In this document: one piece after another, positions 59,632-62,218 of the stretch
Layout: each line of letters starts with the position of its first letter
Numbering within the stretch: position 1 is the stretch's first letter
Program-made: the position numbers and the translations under genes
Notes under the pieces: model-generated
Seen by the model: only the letters and a program-made list of their open reading frames with translations
Database searches by the model: none
Told to the model about the DNA's origin: nothing
DNA from: Anaerolineae bacterium
Lineage (GTDB): Bacteria > Chloroflexota > Anaerolineae > Aggregatilineales > UBA3940
Assembly: GCA_016926985.1 (NCBI GenBank)
Contig: JAFGNO010000192.1
Span: 1-62,218, forward strand
DNA: 62,218 nucleotides
Reading direction: 5' to 3'

Positions 59632-62135
59632 TCCGTATCCTTAACCAGCGGCTGGTCTGCCCGGTAAATTATCACACCATCATTTCGGTACACGGTGGTC
59701 AGAAAATCATCAAATTTGGCGATGCCTGCTGCTGGCGCATAATTCGGATCGCGTTCCAGTGACCCGACAAAGATATACGTAATCCGGTACTGTTCAATCA
59801 ACTCGCGGGCGCGGGCAGCATTCAATGTGCTGTAGATTTCCTGAACATCGGCCACCCGGCTGCCTGCAAATTCGGTATATGCAGGGCCTCGCCATTGCCC
59901 CTCGTGTCCGGGCCAGCCCATCAATGTGGGGATACCGGTTACGCTTGAGACACGGGCGTAATAGGTATACGAACCACCAATCGCCTCCAAAACAATGTCA
60001 TCCGGTGCTGCGTTCTCCATCAACCACAGCATGCCGCCGTAATCCTCAGGATACCGCCGCCGGATCCAGTCAGTGCCATCCAGGGTAGGGGGTTGCTCGT
60101 CTGCTGCGCGCAGCGAGTCCCGCGATACACCCGGTATTGCCAGAACTGTGTACACCAATCCTGCGGCAATCAGCAGGCCGGCGGCGGACCCGAAAACCAG
60201 GCGAATCCTCCCCCTGCGCTCAATGAGCAGGTTGATCAGGCCATAGCCAGATGCCGTCCCCAGAAGGATCCATGCGGCGAAGTAGAACTTGAAAATTGTG
60301 TTCATCCGCTGCCCGAAGTTGTCGCGGAGATAGAGGAATTCAGGCCCAAGGATCAAAAGCACCGCCGTTGCAATCAGCAGCAGGCTGAAAAGCGTTGAGC
60401 GTGAGAGATTGCTCTGTGTTTCCTCTGTATAGGGTTGCTTGACCAGCAGGGCAATGCACCCCGCCAGGAGAAGCGCCATCACCAATGGCGTTATTGGATG
60501 GGCCAGTCTGTAGAAAATGGTTGTTTGTACAGCCTCAGGGACCAGCGCCGCGATTTCTTCTGTTGTCAGGCCTTCAGTGACATACCCGGCGGTGTTAACT
60601 GCAAAGGTCATTACTCCTGGATCCTGCCTTACGGCGACAGCACTCAACACCACAGTGAACGCTATCAACACAGCAAGCAGGCCAACGCTGGCAGTTACGC
60701 CGGTGGCCCAGTCAGTCTGCTTTCGGTGGTGAACAGCCAGGTCAATGACCAACCAACCGGCAATGAACAGCAGCGGGCCAAACATAACAAAAAGCTGGTG
60801 GAAGCGTGTGGCAAACAGGGCATTGGGCAGGATGCCGCCAGCCTGTGAGCCAAAACTGATGTACCAGGGCAAATACGCCAGAATGCCGGCAAATAAAATG
60901 ATGGCAGCCGTTCCGGTTGGCTTGAGCAGGGCGAGGACGCCCGGTTTGCTGCTGCGCTGGGCTGCTGCCAGGACAAGTGCCCCCAGCAGGATAAACAGAT
61001 AGATAGGCAGGTCCCAGGTATTGAGGAAGGCCAACCCACCAAATACGAGGATATAAACGGCTGCTTGAACGGGCTGCAGTGACTGCTTCTGGTTGAGCGC
61101 GTTAAAAGCCAGAACCAGGGCCATGATCACAAAGGCGACTGCCAGCACGTGGGGGTGCATATCGCCCAACAAAAAGCTGAAGGCGGGAAATTCATCGATG
61201 GGCTGGACCCCACTTGAAATGCCGCCCGCACCCCGGTCATGGATGACCCTGGAAGCCCGGAACCACCACCAGAATCGCCAGGTGCTGGGTGGCCAGACCC
61301 GCGCAGAGAATGCTTGGTCCATGTCGATGATATCCAGCCAGGCCCAGAACTGGGCGCCAAAAGGTCGCAAGGCAAGCGAGCGGATAAGCTCCAGCAGGCC
61401 GGCCAGGTTACCCATGAGTACGACCAGTACAGGCCCTACAAGCGAGGCCAGCACTGGCAGGGATTTCTTGTTTGTTAATGTCTTCTCCTGGAAGTGCGCA
61501 GCAGCCAGGTTATAGACTAGCCCGTAGCTGTTTACCACGGTCAGCGCAAACAGCAGCGCAATTCCCAGGTTGAATGCAGTTCCGGTGGCGGTCGCAGTCA
61601 GGTCAGCAACTATTGCGATGATCACATAGCCAAAATAGTAATAGCTGATCGCGTATCCGCTGAGCCACGGATCGCGCGGTGGAAACGCAGGGCTGTTTCT
61701 CACCCCATTGAGAAAAGCCAGCTCCATGAGCTTTTCGGTGTAAAACACGTGGGGATTATATGCGCGAACGAGCACCCAACCGGCAAATGCGGCAGCAAAA
61801 ACAAGCTCCACCACCGCAACCAGTAATAGATGCTCGCGAAGCCACTCGCCGGGGCACCCTGACGTCTGGTTGGATCGCCTGTAGATAATTATGACCAAAA
61901 CAGTGACCAGCAGCAGGATGAACATCATTCCACCGAGCGAGTTGTTCAGCAGGCCCAGCGACGCCAGCAGCCAGTACAGGTAACCGGTCAGCAGCAGGCC
62001 GAACGTTCGGCTGATAGCATAGCCTCTGTCGGGCAGCCCTGGCAGCAGCCGGAAGGCCAGTGGAAAGACAAGCCATCCCAGCGCAGTGATCAGGAGATAC
62101 CAGCTAATTGCAGAAAGCATTGGTTGACCTATCAT
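59628..62135 (-). CDS. DUF2298 (TIGR03662, Chlor_Arch_YYY-type) giant membrane protein
   Basis: About 835 aa with 15 or so spans. The family marks are YTEKLMELAFLNGV, FPPRDPWLSGYAISYYYFGY and GDMHPHVLAVAFVIM. DUF2298 proteins occur mainly in Chloroflexi and archaea and are predicted GT-C-like, but no activity is proven. The frame is open from a TTG at 62162; the ATG at 62135 is used here, and an ATG at 62120 (AGG 7 nt upstream) is also good. It heads a five-gene operon with sigma and anti-sigma factors. The 83 nt up to the window edge show no clear promoter. Confidence 0.85.
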   Translation of the reverse strand: MIGQPMLSAISWYLLITALGWLVFPLAFRLLPGLPDRGYAISRTFGLLLTGYLYWLLASLGLLNNSLGGMMFILLLVTVLVIIIYRRSNQTSGCPGEWLREHLLLVAVVELVFAAAFAGWVLVRAYNPHVFYTEKLMELAFLNGVRNSPAFPPRDPWLSGYAISYYYFGYVIIAIVADLTATATGTAFNLGIALLFALTVVNSYGLVYNLAAAHFQEKTLTNKKSLPVLASLVGPVLVVLMGNLAGLLELIRSLALRPFGAQFWAWLDIIDMDQAFSARVWPPSTWRFWWWFRASRVIHDRGAGGISSGVQPIDEFPAFSFLLGDMHPHVLAVAFVIMALVLAFNALNQKQSLQPVQAAVYILVFGGLAFLNTWDLPIYLFILLGALVLAAAQRSSKPGVLALLKPTGTAAIILFAGILAYLPWYISFGSQAGGILPNALFATRFHQLFVMFGPLLFIAGWLVIDLAVHHRKQTDWATGVTASVGLLAVLIAFTVVLSAVAVRQDPGVMTFAVNTAGYVTEGLTTEEIAALVPEAVQTTIFYRLAHPITPLVMALLLAGCIALLVKQPYTEETQSNLSRSTLFSLLLIATAVLLILGPEFLYLRDNFGQRMNTIFKFYFAAWILLGTASGYGLINLLIERRGRIRLVFGSAAGLLIAAGLVYTVLAIPGVSRDSLRAADEQPPTLDGTDWIRRRYPEDYGGMLWLMENAAPDDIVLEAIGGSYTYYARVSSVTGIPTLMGWPGHEGQWRGPAYTEFAGSRVADVQEIYSTLNAARARELIEQYRITYIFVGSLERDPNYAPAAGIAKFDDFLTTVYRNDGVIIYRADQPLVKDTE

Positions 62136-62218
62136 AAGTGTCAACTTAAGCACAAGAGACAATTAGGCGAAAGATAAAATCATCCGAAATGGGCTATCAT
62201 TTCCTCTTTATTACACAG

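Overview
The window reads as a bacterial chromosome segment, most likely from the Chloroflexota (Anaerolineae-like). This is inferred from gene content, not from a marker search. The pointers are: DUF2298/TIGR03662- and TIGR03663-type giant membrane proteins shared mainly by Chloroflexi and archaea, an F420-type LLM oxidoreductase, a GH57-only glycogen locus, a GH57-DUF3536 protein, a PDZ-radical SAM-DUF512 protein and Asp23/Fak genes. There is no integrase, transposase, CRISPR array, rRNA or recognisable complete tRNA. Base composition looks even throughout. Genes are tightly packed, and the only gene-free stretch over 300 bases (26909-27333) holds a glmS ribozyme.

Layout. 1-12658 (mostly minus strand): a housekeeping block that parallels the Firmicutes yloU-yloV-recG-fab cluster: rpmB (divergent), asp23, fakA, two DegV/FakB proteins, recG, coaD, a coiled-coil protein, rpmF, fabD, fabG, a second asp23, nusB, tatB and tatC (cut by the window edge). 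12.7-18.5 kb: a tandem RNase H protein, rlmN, a HAD phosphatase, a DPM1-like GT2, an M20 dipeptidase and a HEAT protein. 18.5-23.1 kb (minus): an S51-like protein, an F420-type LLM oxidoreductase and a YfhO-like membrane protein, translationally overlapped. 23.2-26.9 kb (plus): pseudouridine synthase, cmk, plsC, PDZ-DUF512. 27-36.6 kb: ribozyme-controlled glmS, two small membrane proteins, then the glycogen operon GH57 branching enzyme-glgA-glgC-GH57/DUF3536. 36.6-43.6 kb: a TPR lytic transglycosylase lipoprotein, a lone receiver, trmI and two tandem secreted lipoproteins. 43.6-50.2 kb (minus): rplY, a TIGR03960 radical SAM protein, and a TlpA / beta-propeller / DUF1980 / permease cluster. 50.3-53 kb (plus): a helical protein, a DUF2344 protein and a URO-D family protein. 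53-62.1 kb (minus): one tight operon of three giant multi-pass GT-C-type membrane proteins with an ECF sigma factor and its zinc anti-sigma factor embedded between them.

The least ordinary items are: (i) the GT-C / ECF sigma / anti-sigma / Agl23-like-NHL operon, a candidate self-regulated surface glycosylation system; (ii) the glmS ribozyme with an enlarged insert in its P2a region; (iii) a FakA operon with two FakB-like proteins, one of which has lost the conserved His of the lipid site; (iv) an RNase H with a catalytically dead second RNase H domain; (v) a permease whose only plausible start is a non-AUG codon; (vi) several genes with near-consensus promoters placed so close to the ATG that their mRNAs should be leaderless, and a recurring TGn extended -10 element.

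Start codons were chosen from ribosome-binding sites, promoter positions and family N-termini, so several are shorter than the longest open frame. All family names come from recognised motifs. No database search was possible.
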